Numbered from the stretch's first letter, positions 23,801-35,371 are shown. The stretch is 64,000 bases of DNA from Rhynchosporium graminicola (GCA_900074885.1 FJUW01000058.1:96601-160600), one strand, 5' to 3'. The notes: a model not told the origin generated them from the letters alone. Made by a program: numbers and translations.

Positions 23801-26047
23801 ATGTTGCCCCAGAAGACGAGCTGGCGCATCAAGAACTTCATTTCTCCCAAGAACAGCTCTAGTAAGGAGAAGTCAGGGAAGCTTTCCGACGACAGTCGAA
23901 AGACCGAATCAACGATAAGCGCTCCCAAGAGGCTTTCGTGGCTTTCGCAAACCTCATCATCAGACTCTCCACCACTTCGAAGAGCGACTAGCAACGCAAC
24001 AAGGCGAAGCAGTCCATTGACTCAATTGGATTCGACGGCTCATTCATCATCAAGCTCTTTGTGCAGTTGCGAGTGCGAGATACATCTGGCCCCAATCGAC
24101 CACGCTTTGTTTAGGGTGGAACCACCGCCACCCCTTCCTGAGATTCTTTATCTGCCACCTTTGTCGCCTGAAGATGCTTCGCCAGACTCCAAAAAATGGC
24201 GACTTATTTTCCAGGAACCGCTTTCGCGACCCTTGACACCAGATGAGCTACGAATAGGAACGACAACATCCTTGACTCCTGCACTCGGAATTTTTTCTAC
24301 TTTCGACGTTATCGTAAACATTCCTCCAACGAGCATGATTGACGATGATAAGACGCCTACTCAAAGCCTTCGATGCACTGGAGAGTTTGATATGGAAGAT
24401 CTATCAGAAAATGTGGAACAATTGATACAAGATGCGGATCGCGCCTTCCAAGCTGTGGGTGCAGCTATTGCAGATGCAAAGGCTGCAACAAGCGAGTGGT
24501 ATGAGCATTCTCGTCCAGTAACTCAGCGACCTACATCGATATCTCGCAGTATATTGAAAGGGTCCTCACAGCTGCCACTGAGGTCTCTTTCCATTTCGAA
24601 AGGAAAGAAGAGACCTGTCAAGAAGAAAATGTTTAGCAGGTCGATCCCGAAAAGTCCACCACCTCCAACAGACACGCCAGAACGATGGACATTGACGGAT
24701 GTCACGGCGAACATGGCGGAAGTATTCAGCGGCAAAATGTTCCGTAGAGAAGTAGATGAAATGTTGACACCTAATCGGATCCAGCAGATGAAGGATGACA
24801 AGGCCGAAAGTGCCCGGAAGACATCTCTGGAGTCCATTCGCAGTTTCGAGACAGATGGAAGTACGCCAACAGATCCATTTCACTTGGAAAGTCTGAGTTC
24901 TCGCATCACAACTGCTCGACAAGACTCACCACCTCTTTCGAGTCCTGTTCTGCCGCCGCCAGCTACGCCACAAGCCAGTCCTCGGAATTCTTTAAAAATA
25001 CCTCCACCGAGACCACCGAGACCCGAGGACTCTTTAAACTTACCCTTATCAAAGGCTGGTATGGTGTTCAATAAACTCTCTTTTCCAGCACCGCCCATCC
25101 CACCTCGAGCAGTACATCGGCCGTCAGCATCTAGACGGGCTTCTTTATTGCCAACGATCCTGGAAGTATCACATCTGGACCTCACACCAGCGCAATTCTC
25201 GAATTTCAAATCCGGATCCAATCATAGCTCTTCTCGGCCTGCACCCACGATATTTCCACCTCCAACCCAAATCTTCGTGCCGTCCACGAACTTCACATTA
25301 ATCGCACCTCTCTTCCGCCAAGGGCCTATTCGTTTGGCCAGAATACCTCGCGATAGGAGAGGCTCAAGTCCAGAGGGGGAAGTATTGGATTGGCTAGCTT
25401 TCCAAATGGCTATTGCAGGGACAATAGAGCTAGACGAACACTTCGGCGACTTGAGAGATGATGCACAGTGGGAGTCTGATGAAGCCGAGACTGATGACAT
25501 CGTCGACTGGTGGGCGAGCTATGGATACAGAGGATATGGAAGGATAGAGAATGAAGCGGATGTGAGGGAGAGAGATGGGCTGGCTCCTCTTATTTCTCCG
25601 GCCGCCGATATACAGCTAGAAGGAATAGCAAAAGACAGCTCCGAGTATCAACAAAAACGAACATGGAAGACATGGATTGACACACCTCCACCTCCTATCC
25701 CACCGGCTCGAGTCTACATCAATGTCTCTCCCACGAAAGGCTTGGAACACAACGTCGACATGGCAGAGATCTCTGAGATTCTTCCTGGCCCTTCTAAAGC
25801 CCCTTCCCTGCTCTTGATATCAAGTCCCCCTAATAAATCAACGTCACCACGTAGACCATCTTCGGCTGAAAGCGTGCTGAGTCTTCCACCGAGTCCCATG
25901 CTGGATCTTGTGGTCTCGAGGAAGCTTGGTGATGGTGATGAGGTGTCGATTCCGATGGGCTTCAATCTAGGCCATGATCTGGGAGACTTTTTGAACTGGG
26001 AGACGAGCCATGTGCAGAGTCTATATTCGGAAAGGTGGATGGCTTGA
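23801..26047 (+). CDS. Large disordered Pro/Ser-rich protein, unknown function
   Basis: A single exon of 748 codons from an ATG (MLPQKTSWRIKNFISPKNSS). Most of it is low complexity and probably unstructured: a basic Ser/Lys-rich N-terminus (1-75), proline-rich SH3-ligand-like runs (PPPRPPRPED near 405-415, PAPPIPPRAVHRP near 430-440, DTPPPPIPPARV near 628-640) and several Ser-Pro and Thr-Pro sites. Two stretches look folded: the region around LSENVEQLIQDADRAFQAVGAAIADAKAATSEW (about 203-235, helical) and an acidic/aromatic part VLDWLAFQMAIAGTIELDEH to VDWWASYGYRGYG (about 528-580). No catalytic motif is visible. Length and continuity leave no doubt that it is coding. The proline-rich runs hint at a cytoskeletal or signalling adaptor, which is inference. 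Confidence 0.82.
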   Translation: MLPQKTSWRIKNFISPKNSSSKEKSGKLSDDSRKTESTISAPKRLSWLSQTSSSDSPPLRRATSNATRRSSPLTQLDSTAHSSSSSLCSCECEIHLAPIDHALFRVEPPPPLPEILYLPPLSPEDASPDSKKWRLIFQEPLSRPLTPDELRIGTTTSLTPALGIFSTFDVIVNIPPTSMIDDDKTPTQSLRCTGEFDMEDLSENVEQLIQDADRAFQAVGAAIADAKAATSEWYEHSRPVTQRPTSISRSILKGSSQLPLRSLSISKGKKRPVKKKMFSRSIPKSPPPPTDTPERWTLTDVTANMAEVFSGKMFRREVDEMLTPNRIQQMKDDKAESARKTSLESIRSFETDGSTPTDPFHLESLSSRITTARQDSPPLSSPVLPPPATPQASPRNSLKIPPPRPPRPEDSLNLPLSKAGMVFNKLSFPAPPIPPRAVHRPSASRRASLLPTILEVSHLDLTPAQFSNFKSGSNHSSSRPAPTIFPPPTQIFVPSTNFTLIAPLFRQGPIRLARIPRDRRGSSPEGEVLDWLAFQMAIAGTIELDEHFGDLRDDAQWESDEAETDDIVDWWASYGYRGYGRIENEADVRERDGLAPLISPAADIQLEGIAKDSSEYQQKRTWKTWIDTPPPPIPPARVYINVSPTKGLEHNVDMAEISEILPGPSKAPSLLLISSPPNKSTSPRRPSSAESVLSLPPSPMLDLVVSRKLGDGDEVSIPMGFNLGHDLGDFLNWETSHVQSLYSERWMA

Positions 26048-26998
26048 ACAAATATATAGCTCGGTAATTAGTTGGCCCTTTGAATATGGCCTCATTCAAT
26101 TCCTACGTTGACTCACCTTGCTTTGATTGCACTCGTTCATTGACTGCTCTTTTATGACCATGAGTCAAATATTCTCCCTGGAGCCTCTAGACTATATGAT
26201 CGTTATCAGTTTGGGCTTTGACAGTGTCGGCTTGGTCACTTGTCCGTGGCGACACTCGCACTGTCACGTCAAGTTGATCTTCAATGGTAAAAATCAAGAG
26301 ATACAAGCTCTCGTCAGCGCTAACAGTCATCAAATTTCATTTATGTTTATGTTTATGGTTACTTCACAGATGAATTTTGCCAGGGCCGTAGCAGCATTGT
26401 GTTCGAAAGATGGCAAAAACTTAGGGTTTAGTTTATCTACTCGACTTAGACCTGACTAGTTTATAGTATTCATTCTCCCTGTTTGCTGGTTTGCCATTAA
26501 GCTTCCTGCAGATCATGATAGTGACGTTTCCAAGAATTCACTCGGAATTACGGATTCTAAGCTTTGTCGCCGAGAAGGCTCTCCCAGTTCGGAGACCTGC
26601 TAGCCCTGACCGCAACTCCCTTCGCTTAAGATCCAAGCACAACCACCTACCTATATCATCTACCTGCATGGCGCAGCAATTCGTCTCCTTCCGGGATTGT
26701 CGCGAAAATTTTTGCGACATATGTACACCGATGAATAGACTCTTTATATCAGCTCTGTCTTTCCTGGGCCACAAATGAATTTCTCCACATCCACTCCGAA
26801 GCAATGCCAGATTGTGATGCAATATCAAGATCGATAAGCCATCCAGTATGGCGACTACAAACCCATACATTTGTCACCTCAGGGAAAGCCTCGTTTCACA
26901 GAAGACATGGCCTCTCATGGGTCTGACACCAATTCAGGTTTGGGAGAAGATGAGCCATCGTCTTGAGACCATCAAGTGCGAACGAACACGCTCTCGAT
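26048..26998. other. Intergenic stretch
   Basis: It lies between the 748-residue gene and the SprT-like frame. Frames here are short and unsupported, and no repeat was recognised. Confidence 0.35.
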
Positions 26999-27754
26999 AT
27001 GGACTGGATTGCCGCAAATAAGGATTACAATCAGAGCAACTGTGGACATACGACTTACATGGACCTTCCAACCAGTAAGCAACAGTCCAGAGACTCGGAG
27101 CTCTTGATGAAGAGATACGATCTCTTGAGGAAAGTTCTCCTTAACGGACTATTCCCACCAGGCACTCTAGACGTCCATTTCGTCATGGCCGGCACACCAG
27201 AATGAACCAAAAACCGTAACGGCTTATTTCTCGAAGGGTATGCTACTAGCAACAGACGTGAGTCCAGCACCACACCCAGCATATTTACCGCAAGCGTGCT
27301 TGTCTACAAGAACCTTCGAATCCGTTGCACCGGTAATCTACTCCACGAGCTGGTACATGCCATCATGGAGGCCTACGCATGCGCGTGTCGGGACTGCGAG
27401 AATAATATACTGGAAGGAGAAGGTAAAACAGGACACGGACCAGTATGGATGGCGATCTCGAGAAAGGTCGAGGAGACCATGCTACGGGTACTTAGATATC
27501 GGTGTTGGCTTGGTCGGAGTCAGTCTTTGGCGCATGAACACCAAGAATGTCGGCACAGTCATTCACAGAGAGAAATCGAAGCGTATGAGGTCAATGAAAG
27601 ACTATATTGCGAAGCACGTATCGATTTGGAGCGGGGCGAGCATACTAGCAATATTGCTTTCAGCGGAGATGACTTTGTTTATCGGGGCGGTGGGAAGCTG
27701 GATATCACGAACATAAAGCGCGATCACTCCGAGGACGATGATAGTATCGGCTGA
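26999..27754 (+). pseudogene. SprT-like zinc metalloprotease, interrupted by an in-frame TGA
   Basis: One reading frame of 252 codons runs from the ATG at 26999 (MDWIAANKDYNQSNCGHTTY) to the stop at 27752-27754, broken only by a TGA at 27203-27205 (codon 69). Upstream of the TGA, YDLLRKVLLNGLFPPGTLDVHF resembles the N-terminal part of fungal SprT-like proteins. Downstream are the zinc-binding HELVHA (27344-27361; His116, Glu117, His120) and GHGPVW with the third ligand His146, with a Cys cluster ACACRDC between them, as in that family. SprT/Spartan-type enzymes cleave proteins, in some cases those crosslinked to DNA; what this one does is unknown. No intron with convincing sites removes the TGA. 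It may be a recent nonsense allele, a readthrough site or an assembly error, or the protein may start downstream. Confidence 0.68.
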
Positions 27755-29252
27755 GTTACTAATGCCTGCGCATGTCTTTTTCATGAGCTCCTGATTCTGA
27801 GATGATTTGAGTTGAAGGACTAACGTCGACACCGCGCCTCGCCTAATTTCACAGCAGCTCCTTCCACTTTCTGCTTGCAGCCAAGGTACTATTAGAAATA
27901 TCAAATATCGCTGCTGCAGAAAAACCATCTGCAAAATCCGTGCTGGTAACGTTGGATCCCCACCTAATTGGCGCTCACCGGCACTTGGGAAGCTTGAAAA
28001 GGGAAGGCTAGGTTGGCAAATGAGACCATTACAGGGGAGGCACTTCAAAAACGTCGAGTAAGCTTTTACAGCCGTAAGTTCTTTGAGCCCGCCGAGGTAT
28101 TTTGAAGCTCAGCATGCGGATAGGCGATTATGCGGCACTGAAGTGCCATGGTGCTTGGAATTGGAAGATTTGAAATAGATTTGACAACAGAATTGACAGA
28201 GACCGAGGAAAGTTTCTGGTATCTTTTGGACATAAGCAAGATCAGAAGAAAGAGAGCGTTTTATGAACGATAGATCAACCTCGAAGCCTAATCGATGCCT
28301 AGGACCAATTTGTTGTCCCAGAAAAAAAAAATTTCAGACCTCGAGACTACTATACCCGGTTCGCATCCGGCGAAGCAAGTCGCATTCTCGATTCGAACTC
28401 AACCTTAACTGTTTTGAAGAAAATTGTCGACGACGTGAGATTCTTGTGAGAGAGACTTGAATTTCTACTAGTCTTTGTCGAACCTGATAGATGTATAGCT
28501 GTATCTCGAGGTAAGCTGTCCTCACAGGGATGGATTGAACTGGCCTAGCTTCGCGATGGCTCTGTCATCCATTTCTGCGGCTAACCATCGGGCGGCACGA
28601 TTCATACATGCCCGGTTTGGATCGATGTAGACGAGCCATTATCCGGGGAGACAGACACCTGATGTCTCTGGAGTCATACATCTCTTGATACTCCGCGATA
28701 CTGTCCACGAAAAGGATGTGAACTACCTGCCTAAATCAAGCTAGAACTGACAAGTCACATGATGCTACAAAACGTCCAACCAATTGAAGGGCGGCGCTTC
28801 TAACCGAGTATTACCGGGCAAAACAAAAGCGCGAACAGGAAAAGGGCGTTCGCTGTCCCGCTCTGACCAATCAGCGCTGTCACAGTATCACACCGCATGC
28901 ATTGCATCCCGCCGCTGATATGGCTTGGCTCAAGGTGCACGACCGTAACTCGCTGGAGGACGAAATCTATTTCCGTACTCTCCCGCTCTATCGCAATCAG
29001 ACGCACACATGGGACTTCACTTCAGACCACGGGCGCTTGCTTGCTTGCTTTTACCGGTTGAGGAGTTACCTACCTATGCAGTAATCTGTCAGAAATAGGA
29101 AATGGTATAACAGCTTGAGGATGTCTCCTAACCGGGTACCATGGACCAGCAGCACGGAGCTGGTTCCTTTGAAACCTCTCTTGAATCTCGATTGTTTGCT
29201 TGAACTCGAGGACTCGAGGTAGTATCTGGAATACTCGTCCATCGTCTTCAAG
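27755..29252. other. Intergenic stretch
   Basis: No gene is supported. Short frames at 28263-28525 and 28800-29084 lack coding character. The 3' part probably holds the promoter and leader of the next gene. Confidence 0.35.
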
Positions 29253-30992
29253 ATGCCTGATAAGCCTGTGAATATGGGGTTGAGTCTGTTCCCTCCCCCA
29301 CCAAAGGAGCAGACAAATCCGTCGAGGAAACCGAGTGTGCGCCGACATGCCAATTTACCTCAGTCGCCGGAATCCTCCTTCGAAAGATCGAATTCCCCAG
29401 CCTTCGAGACAGATCCACGACAACCAGCTGTAGATGGCCGACAGTCTGCATTAGGAGGAAGAGAGACTTCTCCAAACGGCAATGGAAGACAGGCTCCTCG
29501 GTTTGAGCAGGATTCATCAATCACTACCCCTCCACAAGCACATTTCGGCCCAGATATGCCACGATCACACACCTCTTTCTCTGAAGCTCCTACGCTGGTC
29601 CGAAGCAGTAGCATTGCGTCGAATACTTCTAACGCGAAAGCCGCAGCGAATGGTCCTCCACAAAGGAGTGAGCCGCCTGTGATGCGGTCTATGTTTCCCA
29701 GATACAACCCTCAGATTGCATTAGAACACCAAGCATACTTCCCTACACGGGGAAGTCCTACACACATTCCACCTACGACTATCAATCGAAGGCCATACTC
29801 CCCAAGCATCAGCGATAGAAGTCTTGGAGGCCTGCAAAGTCCGATGCCAGTAGGCATTGCACCCGGAAAATTTCCTCAAGGAGTGCTAGATGAGACGGTG
29901 CTCGAGCCTTCGACTAACGACGAGCTGAAGGAGTTCTGGAAAGTTGTCAATGGTTGGAGAGTTTCGTCCTCAGAAGGACGCCGATTCTGCTTGAAGATGA
30001 CTAGCGAAGTCGACGAACCGGTGCACACTCTCTCATCCGCAACCCAGCCCTTCTACACCGTCCGTCTGATCCCAACATCTACTTCGGCGCAGATGACAAT
30101 GCTGCGTCACGATCCAAACAAAACCCCTAAGGGCACCGGTTCGCCTAGGCTCGGCTCCTCGTCGAAGCCAAATCAAGGAAACGAAGTCATGAGCACCACA
30201 CTTGAAGAGACGGCTCGGCGTCTACCACCGAATGACGGACTTGTAGCCCTACTATATCCTCGCGCGGCTTCGGATATGGTCATTGAACTCACAAACAAGT
30301 CGACTCGGGCAGACAGTGAGCTGGTGATTGCAGCAGCCGAGCGTGAGTGCGGACGACTGGTCTGGGATGAAGACAGCAGAAAATACTACCTAGTGCACCC
30401 AGCGATACCCACGCCATTCGTTGTGTCCATCCACTCATCTCCCGCTTGGTCCCAGGTAGTCTACACTTTAGAGCACGCTGAACTGGCACACAACATGGTA
30501 CGATTGGTGCGCGACGGCTCTGGATGTGGTTTCCTGGAAATTGACACTGCAGTGGCTTCCAAAATAGACTGTTTCTACATTGTCGATGTTGCCATTTGTG
30601 CTATTATGTTAGTGGCTGTGACGGAGGAGAAAACCAGGAATGTCGAGAGATTCGAGGCTCCGCCTTCGATTGCGCCTATATTACCAATGTCACCAGATCG
30701 CCAATCATCAGCGTGGACAATTAAAGGGACAGGTAAGGGCAAAGAGAAGAAGGAAAAGACCAGCAAGAAAAATGTCAAAGTGGAGGAGTTCGAATTGGAT
30801 CTTGAGAGCCAGAATAGCTTGAAAGAAAAAAAGAAGAAGCAGAAAGAGGAGAAGGTTCCTGGATGCTTGGGCTTGATTTGGATGATGATGAAGTGCTTGG
30901 TGTGGGGTATAATGATGTTCTTCAAGGCGCTAGCCAAGATCATAATCTTCCTCAGCAGGTGTCTGACGAGGAGCAAGAAATCATCTATATGA
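29253..30992 (+). CDS. Conserved-looking fungal protein with a disordered N-terminus and a C-terminal membrane segment
   Basis: A single exon of 579 codons. The ATG at 29253 gives MPDKPVNMGLSLFPPPPKEQ; a second ATG at codon 8 (MGLSLFPPPPK) is an equally good start. Residues 1-210 are Pro/Ser-rich and unstructured. A folded domain covers about 215-470, with ELKEFWKVVNGWRVSSSEGR, LVALLYPRAASDMVIEL, ECGRLVWDEDSRKYYLVHP and CFYIVDVAICAIMLVAVTEE, the last possibly a hydrophobic core strand. A Lys/Glu-rich linker (490-540) then precedes CLGLIWMMMKCLVWGIMMFF, a probable membrane helix near the C-terminus, so it may be tail-anchored. Proteins of this build are sometimes labelled acetylserotonin methyltransferase-like in fungal genomes, but I see no methyltransferase motif and do not adopt that name. 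Confidence 0.82.
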   Translation: MPDKPVNMGLSLFPPPPKEQTNPSRKPSVRRHANLPQSPESSFERSNSPAFETDPRQPAVDGRQSALGGRETSPNGNGRQAPRFEQDSSITTPPQAHFGPDMPRSHTSFSEAPTLVRSSSIASNTSNAKAAANGPPQRSEPPVMRSMFPRYNPQIALEHQAYFPTRGSPTHIPPTTINRRPYSPSISDRSLGGLQSPMPVGIAPGKFPQGVLDETVLEPSTNDELKEFWKVVNGWRVSSSEGRRFCLKMTSEVDEPVHTLSSATQPFYTVRLIPTSTSAQMTMLRHDPNKTPKGTGSPRLGSSSKPNQGNEVMSTTLEETARRLPPNDGLVALLYPRAASDMVIELTNKSTRADSELVIAAAERECGRLVWDEDSRKYYLVHPAIPTPFVVSIHSSPAWSQVVYTLEHAELAHNMVRLVRDGSGCGFLEIDTAVASKIDCFYIVDVAICAIMLVAVTEEKTRNVERFEAPPSIAPILPMSPDRQSSAWTIKGTGKGKEKKEKTSKKNVKVEEFELDLESQNSLKEKKKKQKEEKVPGCLGLIWMMMKCLVWGIMMFFKALAKIIIFLSRCLTRSKKSSI

Positions 30993-31768
30993 AAGGTTAT
31001 AGCAATGGCGTTTAGGAAGGTTACGGGGTCTGGAACGATCGAGATACTTTTTCCTTGATAGGATATCCTCACTGGGATTGGAAGGATATTTTCCGGTGTT
31101 CAAGGCGTGTAAAGGTCCACCTATATCAGCATGCAGTCTTCGACATGTTCTGAAGACCAATAAACAATATTTATCTCTTAACATGTCGCTCCTTAGACGT
31201 GAACCCTTCTGCAACTATCTATTATTATATCCCCTTTCAGGACCTTTCAGGGGCCTGATGAGAAGTAAAAGATCATAGGGCTAGCGTCTGAAGGGTGTGA
31301 TTTTCTAGCTAGATAACGCGAAAGTTAGCTATAGCCAGATGAAGTTTTTTTTTCATACAATGAAAATTAATATCTTAAGATTATCCTGAGATATCCGAAG
31401 AAGGAAAATATTAAGCTTATCGATTTCCTATAGGAAGGTTCGAAGAATGAAGAATTAATTGATCTGATATAAATAAAGTATTCTAAAAATATTATGACTT
31501 TACGAGAACTATAATAGTAAAGTCTTGGAATGATCCCGCGAGCTTGGTTTTCTACTCTAATGATACCTTATCAGAGCCCTCTGATACTTTGATGACTTTC
31601 GAAAATCACTATAGTAAAGCCGTGAAAAGTTGGGTCATATTAAATGGCCATATTACTAAAGTCATATAAGAATGGTGTGAATTCGCGCTATGGTATTAGG
31701 AAAGTCTAACGGTGGTTTCGCGACATCGGATTATTAATTTGTTTTTGTCTCATTGAATTTTATACTAA
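30993..31768. other. Intergenic, AT-rich in its second half
   Basis: From about 31290 to 31760 the sequence becomes AT-rich, with repeat-like wording (TTAGCTATAG, CTATAGTAAAG), suggesting a small RIP-affected repeat relic. No boundaries or coding remnants could be identified. Confidence 0.35.
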
Positions 31769-32554
31769 TCATCTATTGCGTCTTTGTTTGACCTTGAATT
31801 TGACTCCTTTCTTCGTTACTCCTCCTACCATTGGTGACTTCGCCATTCTCGCCCGCTGTAACTCCAACGCCCTTTCTGCCTCGGTGAGAACATCTAACTG
31901 TTCGCGCGCCTTCCTCAATTGTATTTCCAGCTTCATTGCTTCCTTCTTCTGCATGCTTCGAAAGTTTTTCGTGACATTATCAACGGATTCGGGTTCACCA
32001 TCTGAGGTATCCTCCTTCTCCTCGTCATCTACGTCCATATCCTCACTAGCTCTCCTCCGTTGTTCCTCTTCATCATCCACAAATACGACTTTCGTCCCGG
32101 TGCCCTTGATTCCTACAGTTCTTCTCTCCAGCTTCTCAACATCCTTCAGCGCCTTGTTTCGCATCGTCCTGACATAGCCCAGATCCTGCGTCTTGAAGAG
32201 CCTCACAGCCTCTTGACTCAGCGCCTCATTGCCGCGATCTCCGTTCACCGTTCCTGTGCGGTTCTTTCCTGTCGTCGCGGGCCCCTTGCGGGACATCATG
32301 CCGAAGTAGAATTCATCTGGATTTTTGTCGAGAGTCTTCTGCTTCAGGGCCTTCAACTTCTTCTTCTTGTCGTTGAAATCGCGCGCGCGCGCAGAGTAGT
32401 CCTACGATAGTTTCAGTAGCAATTCTTGCTAGGTTTGCGAAGGAGAGGCAAGTCTTACCTTGTGCTTCTCTAGCAGTCCCCATCTCTTGCGCTCTTCTGG
32501 CTGACCTCTCTCTTTGTGATTGCGCCGTTCGACGGCATTGCGCATGGAAGACAT
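31769..32554 (-). CDS. UTP11: Utp11, U3 snoRNP / small-subunit processome protein
   Basis: Two exons: 32554-32459 and 32401-31769, with an intron of 57 nt (donor GTAAGA, acceptor ATCGTAG) in phase 0. The spliced product is 242 residues, in the family's range. The N-terminus MSSMRNAVERRNHKERGQPE, then LLEKHKDYSARARDFN and LKALKQKTLDKNPDEFYFGM, is the strongly conserved head of Utp11, followed by KTQDLGYVRTMRNKALKDVEKL. A Glu/Asp-rich middle and a Lys/Arg-rich C-terminus (KKGVKFKVKQRRNR) also fit. Utp11 acts in the nucleolus in early 18S pre-rRNA processing. A (CG)n run sits at the start of exon 2, encoding the SARARD segment. Identification is secure from the N-terminal block. Confidence 0.93.
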
Positions 32555-33508
32555 AGTAATTATGGAGTACAGCGATTTCCGTCCGATTGATATGAGAGCG
32601 CACGCAGTTGTTGAAAGTCGGGGTGTTGCGTGAGATATCTGAAAACTAAGTATGCCGCCGCTCGAAACTTGGATCTTTCTCAGCCTCATGGAATTTCTTT
32701 CGTCGCGCCGATGCCGATTTAGAGGAGGGCTAACCGTTCACGGTTAGTCGGTCTCTCTAGATTATCGATAGGAATAAGTGCAAGTAAGCTGCAGCTACTA
32801 CCAAGCCAAGCAAAGTACTTATAATTGTTACAGTGTCTTAACAAGTGCTGACTTAACTTCGTGTTTTCAACCCCTTTTAAAAGCAAATTCTTGTAAGCAT
32901 TTTGTGACTTTCTTATAAGAATCAAATAAAGTTCTTGAGCTTTACTGTGATTTTCGTATGCCAAGGCTAGGCAAATTCTTCTTGGGCGAACAAGAAATGG
33001 CCAGGTCTAGATAGGTACGTACCTAGGTAGGTACTTCAAGAACGCAAGTCATCAATAAAGCCATGAAAGTATCTAGATATCACTAGAAGCAGCACATTAA
33101 ACTCGCCTGGTTTTTCAACAGATTGCAACCCCAAATTAATAAGTTTACTGCGTACTGCGTGCTGCGAAGTCTAGATCGCGTCGACCGAGAGTATTGTGGC
33201 TGGCCTCATTCTCATACTGCGAGTTCCATGCTGCCAGCCTTATTTCCTATCAGCCACTCCTTGCTGACATTTTAGGATCCGGTATAGAATAGGTAATCTG
33301 AGCCATCACCGTCCAGAAATGCAACTACCGCTCTCATGGTACTTCATGATTTAGGTTTATCATAGCTTAACTGCTTCGATACCTAATGTCACGTGAAAAA
33401 AGTAGCTCCAACCCGCACCGCATTTCGAATGTGTCGCACCTCGCCGAGAAATATTGATATCAAGCCAGACGATTATAACATTCCGACCTACGCAGCTCGC
33501 TGCATTAA
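32555..33508. other. Divergent intergenic region
   Basis: It lies between the start of Utp11 (minus strand) and the start of the Cmc1-like gene (plus strand), so it should hold both promoters. A GGTACGTACCTAGGTAGGTA run, a simple motif, is at about 33013-33035. No gene was seen. Confidence 0.4.
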
Positions 33509-34061
33509 ATGGCAGCGATGGCGCCTCCCGGTACACATGAAGAGGAAGTGCCTCGATTACCTATGCCCTCTCGAAATCCGCTCCCATTATCCTCGGGGCA
33601 AGAAGCTCAAGTCCGCGAACTATATCATGCACGAGTACGAGGCTATTGCGCGACCGAAATCAAGTGTGCGAATATGTTCCAAATCCCTGAATTCAGCTCG
33701 AAGCTAATGGCACTCTTATGCAGTGTTTGCGGAATGTGCTCTTGGTCGAACTTTCACCGCGCCTTTCAAATGTAGACCACAGAATCGAGCGATGAACACA
33801 TGCATGGTATCCCACGCAACACAGTCCGAACAAGACGCCGCACGTGAGGAATGGTTCGGATTACGGCTGAAGAGACAGAAAGATAGAGAGGCGAAAGAGG
33901 CCAGGAAGAAAGAGCAAGAGAAATTCCATCGGGAGTGGTGGGGTTTACCACAGGCGGATCGAGATGGCGACAAGGGGAGGGAGGTTATGAGAAAGGCCGA
34001 GAGAGTGGGAGGCTTTCCCAAGGGAGATGATAACCAGTTGAGTAAGGATCGACATCGGTGA
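33509..34061 (+). CDS. Cmc1-like twin CX9C mitochondrial COX-assembly protein
   Basis: Two exons: 33509-33665 and 33724-34061. The intron (58 nt) uses a weak donor (GTGCGA) and the acceptor TATGCAG. This splice is chosen because it restores an exact CX9C pair across the junction: Cys47-Cys57 (CATEIKLFAEC). A second CX9C follows at Cys69-Cys79 (CRPQNRAMNTC), then VSHATQSEQDAAREEWF, typical of the Cmc1 family. The product is 164 residues. The start MAAMAPPGTHEEEVPRLPMP precedes the conserved block QEAQVRELYHARVRGYC. The C-terminal third is a highly charged helix (KDREAKEARKKEQEKF). Proteins of this family are imported into the mitochondrial intermembrane space by Mia40-dependent oxidation and help cytochrome c oxidase copper delivery or assembly. 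The exact paralogue (Cmc1 versus a relative) is less sure than the fold. Confidence 0.87.
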
Positions 34062-35371
34062 TCTTTGTATACGAATTTGGATGAGCATCGCAAGGAGTTT
34101 AGGTTATTGGGAGGTGTTCCGGAAGACATATTTGGCATACTCACCTTGTATCAGGGAGTATGCGTGTAAATTAGGGGCGTGTAAGGCTTTGGGGAATCGC
34201 CTGTCGGGTATAATCCAGCGAAGGACTCTTTTTCTTCTCGAGGCCGACTGTTTGGTTAATTGAAGGTTCAACAGAGCTCACACCAGGCATGTAATTTGCA
34301 TAGGATCGGAAGGAGCCATTGCAGTTTGCTTAAATCCATCTCTTCAGTCATCACTGTTTCTTGTTTGTTCCCTCTCGTTGTGTACTAGCTTCTGATCTGT
34401 TCTGCGAAGTGTCTTTCGATTATTTGTACTCTTTAATTCATTTGAAAATTCTTGTTTCTAGGAGCCTCCGTGGGAACAAGCGACACTGATGAGCCTGCTG
34501 TAAGACATGTGGGCGATGTTATCGCACATCTTTTCTTTGCACATATCCATATCGAGTCCAGTGTGCGGAAGGTATCGATACCGGCTTGAGCCGCATGACT
34601 GAGTAAGATCGCATTGCTAAAATCGTTCGCTTTGTATCCTAAACGTCGATTTCTTTGGCTTTGATTTCCTTTCCTTGCCTCACAAATATGTGTATCATGA
34701 CTATCATTTCATCTCGTTGCTCATATCGTAAGAGGCCTTCTCTACTCCTACATGAGCTTATCCCTGTACGCAAAGAATCGATGTTTGTCAGCAGCAAGCG
34801 GGGTTGCATACCATATTTCTTTTCCATTACGAGCCCTCCCTTTGCAGAGTCTACAATAACAACGCGCTCCGTCAATACCAGTTGCCCAAGCGTTTGTGCT
34901 GTTTACGCACTTGTTGTGGTTAAGCGAGGCACCTTTTTCAAGCATGCCTCGCGAATCGCGATATATCATATGAGAATAAACCTAAAAGGTATCGCAATTA
35001 CAATCACCTACCAAGTTGAAATAATTGCCCCTTAAATATTCGACTCTTTAATCCTCCTTCAACGTTCATTCGACGTCCTCACCTCGCATCATCACCTCTG
35101 ATTTTCAGATACATGAAATTGTAGGTCTATTCAAGGTTTCATACCAATGACTACATGCTTCATCTCCTTAGCACACTGGAACATCTGGGACACGCGATTG
35201 AATTGATCGGCAACTGCCCATAGTTAACTCAACAACAATATTGCCACAAGTGCACCTCTCCATTCACTTCATTCGCAGTTACAGGCCACCTGCTAACGTG
35301 CATCGCAGTAGTCCCGAACAGATCTTAAAGGACCAGGTCTTAACAGCGAAGCAATCAGTGTCAACTCTCCA
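34062..35371. other. Intergenic stretch
   Basis: Frames here are short, and those at 34639-35035 overlap on both strands without coding character. No repeat was recognised. The last 300 bases are C/T- and A-rich, like a fungal promoter and leader. Confidence 0.35.

Noticed and set aside
27240..27716. 158-codon + strand frame overlapping the SprT-like region
   Set aside because: It overlaps the frame with HELVHA and GHGPVW, has no recognisable motif, and its content is that of a shifted shadow.
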